From: Moniliophthora roreri
Lineage: Eukaryota > Basidiomycota > Agaricomycetes > Agaricales > Marasmiaceae
Reading direction: 5' to 3'
NCBI GenBank assembly: GCA_001466705.2
Contig: LATX02000020.1
Location: 21,968-85,967, forward strand
Length of the DNA: 64,000 nucleotides
Below the pieces are notes generated by a model. That model worked only from the letters and a program-made list of their open reading frames with translations, had not been told where the DNA came from and did not search any database. A program made the position numbers and the translations under genes. Shown here piece after piece: positions 36,816 through 50,354 of the stretch (positions are counted from its first letter, which is position 1; each line of letters opens with the position of its first letter).

Positions 36816-37275
36816 ACATTCATTGTTCTTCATTGTTGTCATTGTTGATGGAGATGTTCAATAGTGCTGTGCCTGATGGTGATGTTGGCTTTCCCATGTT
36901 CAAGGGCCAATGATACAGCACATTCAGGCATCAATTTTCAATCTACCCATCTGCTCAATTGCCAGTAGATAGAAGTAGAATAGAGAATAGAGTAAACATT
37001 TGTATACCTATTGAGGCACATTAGAGTACTACCCATAGTGATGTGCCAGGCATAAGCCCTTATAGGTTTGTTCTACCCAATACCAGTACTCATTGTCTAT
37101 GAAAACTTGTACTGGCATCTATGGTTATAAGTAAGATATTGTACAGATACGTGGCAATTGGGTTTATGGTATGTAGATCAGGTAGCGAGATATGATGAAA
37201 AAGGAAAAGATAAGATATATATGATGGCTCTTTACAACATGCCACAAATACCCAAGAATGAATTATGGACACTTG

Positions 37276-37480
37276 GAGGCAAGCTGAGGATATGTCTGAT
37301 AATTTCAAGGCAAGACTCAAGGCAAGTTGAGGATGATCCGAGGCAAGTTGGTGGCAGTCGGTGATAATCCAATGCAAGTTGGAGGCAAGGTGGCAATAAC
37401 CCAATGCAAGTTAGAGGCAAGTCAATGATTGTCTGAGGCAAGTTGGCATCAAGTCAGCGACAGTTTGAGGCAATCCTCAC
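37276..37480 (+). repeat. Degenerate minisatellite, GAGGCAAGTTG core
   Basis: At least seven imperfect units of about 25-35 bases carry GAGGCAAGTTG or close variants, often followed by GTGATAATCC-like sequence. It lies near the right edge of the CpG-poor domain. Confidence 0.6.
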
Positions 37481-38135
37481 TGAGGTTGAGAACATCTCAA
37501 ATGCAATTTTAACTCAATGTTTGGTGTTGAACTTGGTATTGCATTTCATCCTGTTCTAAGTCTGTATTTTGCATCACACACATCTTTTAGGGCTGTAGCT
37601 AGTTGATGAATATTATTGAGCCTCTTTTTATCTACTCAGAACCATCACTGGAGGCCCAACTAGAACCCACAGGTGGTTCAAGCATCAAAAGATGTGGGAA
37701 CTGAGACCAACATGATTCATTGAGCAATACCTGACTCCAGATTTTCATATTAGATTCTATACTATAGGATACCTGGAGTGCTTGTACATACCTTTAGCGT
37801 CAATCCCTATCCAACTCACGCAACGGACGAGCATCATATCCGCCATCAAGTATCGTGGGAAAATCTACTGTACTACCACCATCAGTCTTCGACATGTCTT
37901 ATACTCACCCTACCATCATCCTACAACTAGCTGAATTTTTTCCTGTATTTTAAACATCATAAGTCACTCTCTTGCCCTGTATTTAGCTCAGATTCCTTTG
38001 GGAACCCTTTTCCCCATAATCCTGCAAGTTTGACCCACACACGTTGCTGAACCAATTCTATTTGTGGTCTAAATGCCTTGCAAAGAATACTCAACGTAGA
38101 ACATGAGAGTTTTGACGGTTTGGGGCAGTGATTGC

Positions 38136-38220
38136 GGGTATCAGATATGTTGGAGGTTGATTGGAGGACATTGGAGGACACTTGGCGGACACTGGAGGAC
38201 ATGGAGGACATGTCCTCCAG
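38136..38220 (+). repeat. GGAGGACA tandem repeat ending in a hairpin
   Basis: TTGGAGGACA repeats several times. The last units form a perfect 11-bp inverted repeat CTGGAGGACAT (38,192-38,202) and ATGTCCTCCAG (38,210-38,220) with a 7-base loop. Confidence 0.6.
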
Positions 38221-38423
38221 TCTTGCATCCAAATTGTATATGCCCCTATTGATCCATGTTGTTACCTATAATGAAGGTTATTAAGTTTCATCACTAGAGG
38301 ACATGTGAACGCGTCCTCACACGATATGACTGCCGATTTAATGAAGCTCTTGTAATTCGGGATAGTACTCTCACGTACGCCCATGCTCCCGGGCAAGGAA
38401 ATCAGAGACGGCGGTTCATCCGT

Positions 38424-38640
38424 ATAGCTGAAAGTCGGAATTTCCGAACGGAGAGCTTCATTCAGAGTGACAATGCAAATTCTGAATGAGAATGTACCGG
38501 ACTTTGTGACTTTAGAAGAAACTCCACGAAATTCTGAAAAGAAAGCGCGAGAACGACGGTTTTCCCAGTTTGGAGTCCTGCAAGCGATGTTTCTCAGCGA
38601 GAACTCTGGTAGAGATCAAGCAAATATTGTACGTACCTAA
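38424..38640 (+). CDS. Possible small exon or ORF, unrecognised
   Basis: This stretch is open without stop from 38,424. An ATG at 38,471 gives about 56 codons of charged, protein-like sequence (VTLEETPRNSEKKARERRF) ending near a GTACGTACC that could be a donor. No downstream exon or family was found. CpG content is normal. It may be a fragment of a gene rather than a gene. Confidence 0.18.
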
Positions 38641-40373
38641 TTAATTCTCAAAAAACAAAAGATACACATTTTTCATTGACATGTACAACGCGAAAGTGGC
38701 ATAATGCTCTGATTCCAGCTTCCCTTTCCGGAGTCGCTAAGAACGTTCCCAATGACTCAGGTCTGAGTAGTTCGGTAGGTACCACCGACTCAGAAAGCAA
38801 TTCGGCAATAAACCGATAATGACGACCTTGAGAAGCTAAGAGAAGAGCGGCGGAAGACGGTCAGTCGTATCTCTCGAAACCTAGCCCTGATAACGGTACG
38901 CGTCGTTACGTACGTCACAAAACACGGTTAAGACACCGGAAAGTCTATTTTGGTCGCCGTCAGAGCGGTCAGGGTAAAATTTGCCGAATATGGGTGACTT
39001 GACTGGCTCGTCCTGTTGATTTCAAGCTTTGCAGCAGGATATAAGATAGTGTAGGATGAACGAGAGTGTTGATGGGGGCTTGGATGCATCTAGAGCCAGT
39101 AAGACCATGTATATATCATCAGTAATAGGAAGCTAGTTCAGTTGGTCAGCGCACCGGAGTTTACTAGTATATCCACCAATCCTTCCGCTGCCGAAGAGAA
39201 AGATCCAGGATAATCATGCTGACTAGGCGAATACTGACGAACTAGGTTTTGGGAAAGCCGATCCAAATTTTTGGGTCAAACTGTTACAGTTCTTCACCCC
39301 GTGAATAACTCTAAATGACACTCGTAGACAGCATCGTACCGGAAACGAACATCCAACACATGGGCACAGAATATCCCCTATTCGAACACCTAGGCCCGCA
39401 CAAGTGATAGTAAGTTGGTGAATAGCCAAAGCTGAAGGGAAAAAAATCTCATTGTGTCCTGAGTTTGAACATCATACTTTCGGTAGGTGCTCTTCAATCC
39501 GTAACAAAATTCAGAGACAAGAGCTGATGAATCTCGTGCGGTATTGAGGGGGACGTAGGCGGCGATGGTGTGCTGATGTAGAAATAATAGTCCGTGGTGA
39601 ATCAGAGGCACTGAGATACAGACCAAGATGATTGAATTCGGTATTGTGTAGTCATCCACTGTCTGCGATACTCAAAACGTCAATTAATATGCATGATCTA
39701 TTAAGACCTTTCAATAACGACATACTTATCAGTTGATCCGTTCGTTTCTCATCTGGCAAGCCATCGACATAGTTCTCACACTGATAGGACATCGACACTG
39801 CAGTGGACAGCACTGGAACATGAAAGCAGCAAAGAAATGACATGGAAGGAAGAAAGGAAGCGGCACTCGGAACTTGCACGTGCACTTAGGTGGGCGCTTT
39901 GCTGGGTGTTCTCACGCTGTCCCGCTTCAATCCGAACATCCATTCCACAACTACAAGTACGGAGAGGAAGGCAACTATTATGGGATTAAGCCGGAAAATC
40001 AGCAGCTGGATGACACTTGGCTTCCTGCCTACAGCAATGCTTCCTGTTTCCTTTTCTTTCAGGCGTCAGGTCAGAAGTTTAGAATCACCCAATTTCTGCT
40101 GCAGTTTCTGCTTACCTTATGTTCTGCCAGATCCACAATGAACAGTTTCTGGCTGAAATCTGTCTAACCGATTCTTTTCCTAAAATGATGTGGTTTTAGG
40201 CTCATAGTATGTCATGCACAAGAGGTCGAATAGCGGAGAAAGGAGGGCTGCACTGCCAACCATCTGCAACACAGTTCAATTGCCGAGCCTCAGCATGTAG
40301 CCATTCTATTACACCGAACACGATACTCAAGACGCTCTCGTGAGTCCAGTAGATCTAGGTTGTGTTTTCCTCC
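38641..40373. other. Intergenic, weak minus-strand coding signal
   Basis: Three minus-strand open frames (39,885-39,652; 39,659-39,390; 39,429-39,223) follow each other and look mildly protein-like, but no splice model or family was found. A 35-bp segment at 39,918-39,952 matches the first bases of the window. Confidence 0.25.
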
Positions 40374-40374
40374 C

Positions 40375-40381
40375 TATAAAA
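40375..40381 (+). promoter_or_regulatory. TATA box upstream of the GH16 relic
   Basis: TATAAAA lies about 55 bases before the ATG of the secreted-enzyme remnant. It supports this having been a real promoter. Confidence 0.4.
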
Positions 40382-40435
40382 GATGGTTGCTGCTGCATGG
40401 AATAGAACCAGTTCCGCACCCATCGCGATCGAAGC

Positions 40436-40800
40436 ATGCGTTCGTCGTTCTCAACCACGGTCCTATCCTCGGTCTTTCTGGTTGCCGTGAAAGCTCGTGC
40501 TCCTTACACGCTCCAAGACAATTGCCGAGAGGCATTCTTTGAGCGAGTTGCGCTCCATACTTATCCTTCCGCCTATAAAACTGATAGAATTTATCCCAGT
40601 GAATTCAACTCTTCTGTTCTCTAGATCGTACTCAAGGCCTCGCATTTGTTCAAGATGACTGACGGTACTAACTGTAGACAACACGGTCCACGTGCTAATT
40701 GACATTGCCACGTGGGCATGGGCGCCTCGCTTCCCGATCATTATCATCGATCGTCGTCGCCTTCGTTCCCACACCTCTCAGGTCGATTTGGGTCACCGAG
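40436..40800 (+). pseudogene. Relic of a secreted GH16 beta-glucanase
   Basis: The ATG opens a signal-peptide-like start (MRSSFSTTVLSSVFLVAVKA) followed by YTLQDNCREAFFE. This fits the opening of fungal GH16 endo-1,3(4)-beta-glucanases, where a Y-x-L-x-D-x-Y...F-F stretch begins the mature enzyme. The frame stops at 40,624. In other frames the next pieces, TQGLAFVQDD and then TVLTVDNTVHV, match the next conserved GH16 strands in correct order. At least two frameshifts or stops separate them, and the catalytic ExDxxE region was not found. GH16 enzymes cut cell-wall glucans outside the cell. This is inferred to be a truncated pseudogene; identification rests on motif order only. Confidence 0.5.
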
Positions 40801-41100
40801 GACTACGACACCCACTCTGTATCGACCCCATTATGCGGCTAGGAGCTTCGCTGGTACGAAATGACTACATAGAATAATTCATTTGTGTTACCTGGTCGGT
40901 GGAAAATGGTATGAATACGTGTCTTCTGTTGCCCTATAGCACTGTCTTCCTGAATCGGGATACGAAATCTCTCGCGCGACAATCGCGATATCCTGCATCC
41001 TTTTTTCCACTAAATTCTCCAGGCGCTAGTAAATGCGGCACGTATCCCAAGACCCGGTGAAATGGGTGGCGAGGCCGTTGTTGTGGCAATCTCAGACAGG

Positions 41101-41365
41101 TTTTTGTCCAAACACTCTTGAAGTTCTGCTCGGTCTCGTTTTGTCCAAACCTCAGATCAGGCTTCAGCCGGACCCTAATTTTTGTCCAGGCTAGCGATTG
41201 GCCTATAAAGAACTCAAAAAATTCCACAGGGTGCGAAATTGCTACAGTGTTTGTAGATGTCCGTCATTGTCGGGGGGGCCTCTGTGGCTTTCTGTGGAAG
41301 AGCGCCGGACGTACTACTAATTTGGGTCGACAATACACCTCACAGGGCCTTCCTTGTCCAAACCT
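41101..41365 (+). repeat. Repeated TTTTGTCCAAAC words
   Basis: TTTTGTCCA(AAC/GG) occurs near 41,102, 41,139 and 41,179, and CTTGTCCAAACCTGAC follows at about 41,352. The roughly 38-40 base spacing of the first three suggests a small tandem unit or a transposon edge. Confidence 0.35.
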
Positions 41366-41872
41366 GACACGGACACGGGTGTAAGTCCCTCCAAGCTCGA
41401 TCGGTCTCATTACCCACTTCACCGGGTCCTCATACGCTATTTGACGCTTCTGCTTTTCAGTCGCAAGATTCATGTCGTACCTGTTACGCAAATATCGCCT
41501 ATTGGTTGGTTTCTGTACATATATGCTCACGTGACTGCATGTCGGATTGTTCCCACTTGTTTCAGAGACAAGATAATAGCCATGTGAGGCGTCTCATCTC
41601 TGCATCATCCTTCCCTCAGGAACAATAGTGATTATCTCGGCAGTCACAGTCATGAGATTATTGCCATGATAAATGCAACTCTATTGTTTTATCCTGTGGG
41701 GTATAAATTCCATCCTCCAGTATGGAGATACACTGCTTATCCCAAGTGAACCGCCCCGTCGCTCATTCTCAATAATTTGGCGAAATTCCTGTGAGCCGAA
41801 GATCAGGTATGTTCATATTCTATTGGCTACTAAAACTTCTAACGACACAACTATCAAGTACACCCTTTCGCG

Positions 41873-43231
41873 ATGAAGGTCACACAAGATGTCGTTGATC
41901 TTTTGATTGATGAGTTCTCTTGCAATGAAGACGCACTCAAGACTCTCTCGTTGGTCTCTCGTTCATGGGTCCCACGTGCTCGTAGACACCTTTTCCGAAC
42001 CCTCTGTCTTCCACAGTTCCCACAGTCTCGAACTGGGCGAGACCCCGCTGCCGGACCAATGTATAACACTCAAGATTTCATCAGTCTATGCTGCAATCCC
42101 CATTCCACTATACTCTATGCGGGGCCAACGCGCGTTACATTGGCGGAGACTGAAACCTGTGTTGTAGAACATTTCTGCGACATCATTGGAGGTCGTGAAT
42201 CAGCATTCATAAGCATGTTATCATGGCTAAGGGCACGGCGAGAGGAGGAACAGGAAGTTGCGGGGACATACGCCCACAAACTTTTCTGGAACGTCAGATA
42301 CCTGACTCTTTCCACTATTGGGTCAAAGCAGAGTGTGGAAGAGCTCAAAAAGCTTCTTCTTCTATCACCTTTTTCACATGTCACTCAGTTGACCATCGAC
42401 CTTCCGGCTTTCCGCTCCCAGAAATCCTTTTCCGAAATACTATCCTCCTTCACATCCCTCAAGAAATTGTTAATTCGACCCCCATTTGACATGATGACTC
42501 CCATGATCGACCATTCCATCACGGATATCACATTTCCGCTATCACTGACAGAGGTCCACGCGCCACACACATCTTTCCTCCCAATAGTGGAATCCTGTTC
42601 GACATTAGAACATCTTACCATCTTCGTCGCATACCCGGTGGTGCAGCCCCAGTTCAATGCCATAAACCACTTTCTGCGTTCGAGTGCCGCAGTGAACAAT
42701 AAGCGTCTCAAGCACTGCACACTTGTCCTCGACCCGAATAATCGCTATATACCCGCTGACATCAACGGGTTGGCGACGCTGGTTCACTTTGATAGGATTG
42801 AGAGCTGGACTGTCGACACAGACTGGCAAGCTTTTCTGCATGGTGGTTTTGTGCCAATACCGAACGTCACGACGATCGTAATCCGACGTTGGAGAATGAT
42901 TCGAGACGTAAAGACCACCATGTTTGATGAGCTGATATGGGGCAAGATGATTGCAAACCTCGATGGTATTTTATCAGAGTGTTTCCTGTTTCCCGGTTTG
43001 AAGAATGGGGGTATCATAATCCACAAACCTTTTGATAGGGAGTTGTTGCGGAGATCTGGGTGGGATGAAGTCAAAGGGACAGTACTTCAACAGTCGGAAG
43101 CCGAACATGCTATGAATGAGGTGTTGAAGGAAGTTCAGAAAATTCTTCGCAAGTGCAACGCAAAAGGGTTATTGAAGACGCACTATGTAGATGACTCGAT
43201 GGATTTTGTAGCGTTGAGACGCTTGTTTTAA
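41873..43231 (+). CDS. F-box-like protein, 452 aa, single exon
   Basis: One uninterrupted frame from MKVTQDVVDLLIDEF to a TAA. Residues about 5-45 match the agaricomycete F-box-like pattern: short hydrophobic helix, then ALKTLSLVSRSWVPRARRHL. After it come leucine-rich stretches (VTQLTIDLPAF, LKKLLIRPPF, LEHLTIFVAYP, LKHCTLVLDP) consistent with a repeat-type substrate-binding region. F-box proteins link substrates to SCF ubiquitin ligases through Skp1; such genes are greatly expanded in mushrooms and usually anonymous. The gene is CpG-rich and intact, and TATAAAT at about 41,702 may be its TATA box. The F-box is weak by eye, so 'F-box-like' is safer than a firm assignment. Confidence 0.7.
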   Translation: MKVTQDVVDLLIDEFSCNEDALKTLSLVSRSWVPRARRHLFRTLCLPQFPQSRTGRDPAAGPMYNTQDFISLCCNPHSTILYAGPTRVTLAETETCVVEHFCDIIGGRESAFISMLSWLRARREEEQEVAGTYAHKLFWNVRYLTLSTIGSKQSVEELKKLLLLSPFSHVTQLTIDLPAFRSQKSFSEILSSFTSLKKLLIRPPFDMMTPMIDHSITDITFPLSLTEVHAPHTSFLPIVESCSTLEHLTIFVAYPVVQPQFNAINHFLRSSAAVNNKRLKHCTLVLDPNNRYIPADINGLATLVHFDRIESWTVDTDWQAFLHGGFVPIPNVTTIVIRRWRMIRDVKTTMFDELIWGKMIANLDGILSECFLFPGLKNGGIIIHKPFDRELLRRSGWDEVKGTVLQQSEAEHAMNEVLKEVQKILRKCNAKGLLKTHYVDDSMDFVALRRLF

Positions 43232-44812
<1,581 letters not shown>

Positions 44813-45199
44813 TAACGTTGTGGTTAGATTGGAATCAGGTTTCAGCTATTCTTTCGCTTCAATAGGCGATTGTTGGATGGGCTTTTCATCCGCCGTTGGT
44901 TCAAGATGTCGTAGCCTTTGTTCTGTGAGCAAGGCCAATTCTTATGTTGGTATGTTGCATAGAGAATTGCACTGACATTGATTATTGTACAGTCACGGTT
45001 GGGCGCATACGGTAGAAAAAAAGCTCCGAGTCGGAAAGAGTTTTACAACCGGATTTGAGGCCGACGGCTATAAAGGTTGAGCGTGACTCTGTTATAGGCG
45101 TTCGAGTTGATTAATATTTACACTGCCGGAAAATGGATAATATGCAAAACTGCCAATTGAAATGGAGGACGGAAGCCCTTGATAGAGGAAACCCTTTTT

Positions 45200-47702
45200 T
45201 TATAGATCGCCTTCACTTAGAGCATCGTAGGTTGGGCAAAGATTATCCCAGGCATCTAGCAGAAAATTATTATGAGGGTTTACTCAGCATTCAGGCCTGA
45301 GTAAGACGTACCTGTTGGATTTATTGTGGTGTTCCACTCGTCAGTTCGCTCGGCAAAAACAACTGCAAAGCCACTGAAATTCAGGGAAATCATTAAGAAT
45401 GCAATACGGACTTGTTTATCAGGAAACGTACTTTTCCAAATGCCAGTCAATATGACAGTGCATGATCCACGGTCCTGGATTGTCTGTCGTGAACCGAATC
45501 GTGACATTATCACTCGCACTACCGGCATTGACGACGTCTCTGCGAATCTAGAGAATTCCGGTCAGGTCTAAAGCACTAAGACTGATTGAGACCGGGTTGG
45601 CAAAGTTGTAGCCGGTCATTCCGGCTGATCGTACAACATTGAAGGTATGCTATAATTGTCATTAGTTTGTTAACTTTATCCAAGGCATGATCACATGCAC
45701 CGTGGAGGTGGATTGGATGCTACGACATCGACCCGAAATCATCACGAAATCAGTGTTACAGAATTGACGTTTGGTGGGGAAATCTCACCTCAAGTCCGAG
45801 AAGTCCACCAGTCATTGAAAGCTCGACCGTCGCATTAGCTGGCAACGGAATGAAAGATCCAGTAGGCAACAGAGTATCAGCCGTCTGAGCACCACTGAGA
45901 ATTTGTAGGAGAACAGGGACCGTAGGTGGGACAAAGGTAGCCCCATTCACAGTGAACTTTGCCGCACTTGTCTGAAGGAGACGGCATTTGAGCGTTAGCT
46001 TCCGAAGCGAAGCACGGATCAATATTACTTACAAATGCAAAGTCTAGATGCATTGCAATATCTACGCCACCGACCACCGGATCTCCTGGGGCATCAGGGT
46101 TTTCGAGAGGCTAAAAGTAAAGTAAAATTGAACACGTATATGGCGAGGTCGGCGTATCTATGGACTTACCACTAGGTCAGCTTCGTTCAGCTCATTTGTG
46201 TTGGTAATGTTGAGTACAGGCGGCTCAGTCTCTTCTGCGCCGACATATCGTAGGATAGCAGAGTTGATACCGTTCGCAAAACCCAAAGTCCCCGCATTGG
46301 GATTCGCTCGGATCCCTAAATGTTGATATGAGACACTTGAATTATACGAGAATAAAGAAGACCTAACAGTAGTTACCGACAGCTTGATCGGCATTTAACT
46401 ACGAAACGTCAGTGCAGGTTCATGAACCAAACATCGGGTTGACGTACGACAAACGAGTACCGTTGACCTATCAACAACTCAAGTAAGCTATAACGACATA
46501 GCTAGACGAACGGTGACCTTACCAACATAGATCTTTAACGAGTCCACTTCAAGTGGCACATTATTTACTGTGTCAGTCTCAATGACAGTCCTGGAGATAC
46601 TACTGAGTTTCCGAGGGCCAGCGCTTCAAGAACGGCTACTCACATGGTATGATTATCAATTGAGAAGGTATAGGCGGGATCACATGCAGTATTGACCAGA
46701 CGCATACGATACCTGGGTGGGGTCAAAAGCCTTTAATCACCACAATCAATGCGAAGCAAAACTCAGTGGACTTTACCTTTTTCCTTGGGTAACAGTGATA
46801 ACAGCGAGCTCCGATGTCGCGTTACCTTGAGACCAACGGCCTAAACCATTTATCAACGTAGAATCTGGGGTGCTATTGTTTTATCAATCAACTGAGTGCT
46901 AATATCCCTTGTTCACGCACCCAAACACAATTTGCTTGGCTTTGGCGTGGTACCAGTCTGCGAGAGTTATAACAGTAGACTCTAATCATGACTCACATGG
47001 GAGCCCGGACCAGAAACACCGACATAGAAAACGTACCGTCATCGACGTCGTAGAGAGACGCATGAGGATCATTCGGATCGTATATCACGAGTGGGCCGCG
47101 AAGTCCGTCGCAGTATTGAGTAGCTATAAGAGAGGATGAACTTAATCTGTTTGGGATTAAAATGCAACCAGGCGGGAGACGTACAGAGGTGTGAATGATA
47201 CCAGAACGTACCCGCTTGATCAGGGACGTCAAAGTCATACAAGAAGCTGTTTCCTTTGGCAATGGGACACTGGTTAACAAAGGCGGCGCCATCAGCCCAG
47301 TTTGTGGTCTTCTGGAAGAAGCCATGCCAGTGCTGTTAAGAAAGCCGTGTGAGTCTTGAAAGAACACCGCAGAAGAAATGATTGCTCACAATACTAGTAG
47401 ACTGCAACATGGTATTATCGTTCAAGTTATTGATAACATTTATTCGCAGGTTGTCGCCCTATTTGAAAATGAGCAGCCTGATCAACAAGTAGCGTGTTGG
47501 CTCCTCTGACCTTTTGACCAACGATGAGAGGGCCTATGGTATTCCCGCCGGCGACGACGGCACCACGAGTAAAGCCGTCAGGAGAGACATCTTGGTTGCT
47601 GATAGCAAGGTCTGCTACTGGTCCGATTGCAGCGAGAGTCTCTCGGACATAAGCAAGTGCAAATGCGACAAGACCGAGTCGGAAGTAATGAAGATGCGAC
47701 AT
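45200..47702 (-). CDS. Laccase (multicopper oxidase), 519 aa, 18 exons
   Basis: Exons on the minus strand: 47702-47511, 47458-47390, 47332-47185, 47123-47037, 46981-46921, 46872-46777, 46712-46644, 46590-46523, 46467-46448, 46398-46368, 46315-46170, 46110-46033, 45971-45789, 45719-45699, 45649-45593, 45547-45432, 45373-45312 and 45255-45200 (1,560 nt, frame closes). A signal peptide ends near ETLA, before AIGPVADL. All four copper signatures are present: [32 protein letters not shown] and [12 protein letters not shown], giving ten His and one Cys ligands. The residue ten positions after the Cys is Phe, as in medium/high-potential laccases. The C-terminus, [19 protein letters not shown], is family-typical. 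The enzyme oxidises phenols with reduction of O2 to water, outside the cell. Intron 45,650-45,698 must use a GC donor; all others are GT-AG. No defect is seen. Confidence 0.95.
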
Positions 47703-48659
47703 TGGTGCGAGGGCTGGAGAAGATGGGCCATTACTGAAGAGTTAAATAACCTCCTCTTTGTCCGACCTCCGGACGCGTAGGGCTGAGAGAGAGTGGATTC
47801 GAATCAGTGTGTTACGAATGAGGCAAATAATGCTGAGCTACTCACCATAGGACCAACTCGACCGATGGATATTTCCCGCGTACGACCGTGTCCTAAGGAT
47901 AACGTTCTCTGTTAATCTAGAACGAAATTATTCGGTGATGTTCAACTGACATATTGATTTAAATACACTCCTGCCCGGAGCCGGGAGCGATGTACCTGGG
48001 TTGAGCCACTATCTGAGAAGCTCAGGGGCGTACCGGCAGCAACTCGGAGAGTTCGATTTCCTCATAGCTTTCCTTCGATGATACAAGCTGAGATTCTGTT
48101 TATGAGCCTTTAGATCGTCAGAGCGTACAAGTGATTATCTTCGGTGATGGGCTCTGGAAGCAACAGGTAATTAAAACAATCAAGCCGATGGAGACAATTT
48201 GTGATTCGAGCCGCTGGGAATCAAAGCGCTAGATTCAGGCCGCCGAGCCTCTGGAGGATTAACAATCCATCACCGGAAGCGATGCTGCGCTACCGGTCAC
48301 CCTTGATACCCATTATCCTAGAATATCGGCTATTAGGAGCACAGTACCGGCGTGAGAAGCGCAGCACGAAGGTTTCTCGTAGCGCGCGCTGTATAATGTG
48401 GTTCTCCTCCATGAGGTTATGAAGAAAGGAGTCAGAAAGACAGTCCATCAGAGTGAATCAATGCTACCTTTTGATGCGATGTATCATAATCCTTGGTAAT
48501 AGGATTCAGCAGTATATGACTACCATGTACCTCATTGCAAGTACTAAGAGGATGTCCTGAATGGCTTCTTTTAGTGAAAGTCTCGTAGACTAGCTATTGG
48601 TGAATACCATGTAGACCGTGCAACTCCAAGCGAAGGAGTTCCAAGATATCATATTTCGA
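47703..48659. other. Laccase upstream region, no gene recognised
   Basis: CpG-rich DNA upstream of the minus-strand laccase. It should contain its promoter, but no TATA box in a convincing position or named operator was identified. Confidence 0.3.
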
Positions 48660-48730
48660 GAACTGGTCCCGGGGGAATTGAACTAATAGAAAGGCCGAGC
48701 TGCACTCGGACCACTAGCCGGCGTTATGGT
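48660..48730 (-). pseudogene. tRNA-like fragment
   Basis: On the minus strand there is an A-box-like CGGCTAGTGGTCC and, about 35 bases on, a B-box-like AGTTCAATTCC. A TGGTCC/GGACCA pairing resembles an acceptor stem. A normal D-arm, anticodon stem and T-arm cannot be folded by eye, so this is a tRNA pseudogene or SINE head at best. Confidence 0.2.
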
Positions 48731-50354
48731 CCGTTGCGCAGGTCTGGCGGCGGGTTTGAACGGAGCCGTTTTTCCATGAACGCGCAAGCAGCCGTGATAT
48801 ATTAGTAGCTCCAATGAAGTTTTCATGTTAGTGTAAATATAGCTTTGTAACCTACAACCTGATGCCGAACGTAGTCGTCAGAATGCCGTTCATTCTCGCA
48901 AAACCGTTTGGTTTTGTTTGAGAAATAGTCAGCATTCCTGACATAGCCATAAGGGAATAAGATTTTACCTATTATGAATCACTTTAGGCTGCTTCTCGAG
49001 CATTCAGTGTTGGTACAAGGCTCCCACGTAAGATCCTTCTCGTGACCATCTAGAAGAAAATGATTCTGATCGGTAAAATTCCGGAATGGAACGACCGCTT
49101 TGTCCTCTTACCATCATTTGGCCGATTCGGTCTGGAATTTGGTGCTCAGCCCTACGTGTTATACAACAAGAACTTTGTCATTGATCGCATTCGACAACTT
49201 CTCTAGGCCTTACGCTCTACCCCAGCTATATGATATATCAGTATGTACAATACTAGCGAGAAATCATGCCGAACATGCCTCTCAATACCATTCTTCCTCA
49301 GAGAGCATAGCTGATGATTCTTGATCCTCTCCGCCAATAACTGTAGGGTCAATGGAAACGACGCTTTGCTGCATGATACAGGAGTGGGAGGTTACTCACC
49401 AGAACCCGTATCAGTGACCTTCTCAATGTGTCGATGGCGTAAACCAGCAATCGAGATGGAGAGAACGTTTCCCAAATGCTATTGAGTGGGCAAGTTGTAG
49501 ACTGAAATAACGATAAGGGTCAGCGATAATGAATGCCGACAATGAAGGCACAGCTTGCCTTCATTCGACCGAGCACTGACATGGACTCCCAGTGCTGTAA
49601 CAAGTAGCAGATGTGGAGTATTGATGCGGGAGAATCGTCTTGTCATGGTGAATGAAAACTTAAGCTTCGTCGAAGCCAGTCAGCGAGACATCGACAGGAA
49701 ATTATACATCCCACGCTTCAGTATCCGAAATAGCTTCCTTTCGATCTTCTTAGTGTCCGTCCTCTAAGCTCTGCCCCCCAGCCATGTGGATCTTCGGATT
49801 TGATTCTGGTAACGGAGGTGAGCGTGGACACAGAGAATGACGGCCTAGTCATGACGCGGAAAACTGACGATTGTCCAGCGGCGGGGAACTAAGCACCGAC
49901 ATAGTCCCCCCCTAGTACTTTGAGGACGTACTGCTGACGGGTGGTAGGTGTAAGTCGTGGGGTACGGGTGCGATCTTCCAGTCAGAATGGATGGTCGATG
50001 TTCTATGGATACCTGTTAGCAACTCAATATCGAACCAAAATCGTGCATCTCACATACCCAAAGCATTCGTTCTCACCTCCACAAAACCGCTGCCCCATCC
50101 TCTGCATCCGCTTCCCCGCATCCAAGTTATCCCTATCTTCCAAGCTGTTCATCAGCAACGAAAACCTATTTCGAGAGACAGGACAAGGAGTCAGCGACAC
50201 AGAAACAGAAGAGAGAAATCACTGGCCTATCTCCGGAGAAGAATGAGCAAAACAAGCTGGGTGCGTCTCTGCGTCCTTTCCTGCCCTTTCAGGGTCCAAG
50301 AGTGTTCAATGTTGTGGATGTGTATACCGTGGCCGAAGAAGCTCCAGTGGCGTA
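48731..50354. other. Intergenic, unresolved coding traces on minus strand
   Basis: Minus-strand frames between about 50,715 and 49,890 are protein-like in pieces (MNSLEDRDNLDAGKRMQRMG) with candidate introns such as GTACGTTATC...TTTCCAG at about 50,487-50,425. No family or complete model emerged. Confidence 0.25.

Noticed and set aside
46316..46398. Broken splice donor in the laccase gene after [10 protein letters not shown]
   Set aside because: A canonical donor GTTAGG at 46,367 restores the conserved GNYWIRANPN in frame.
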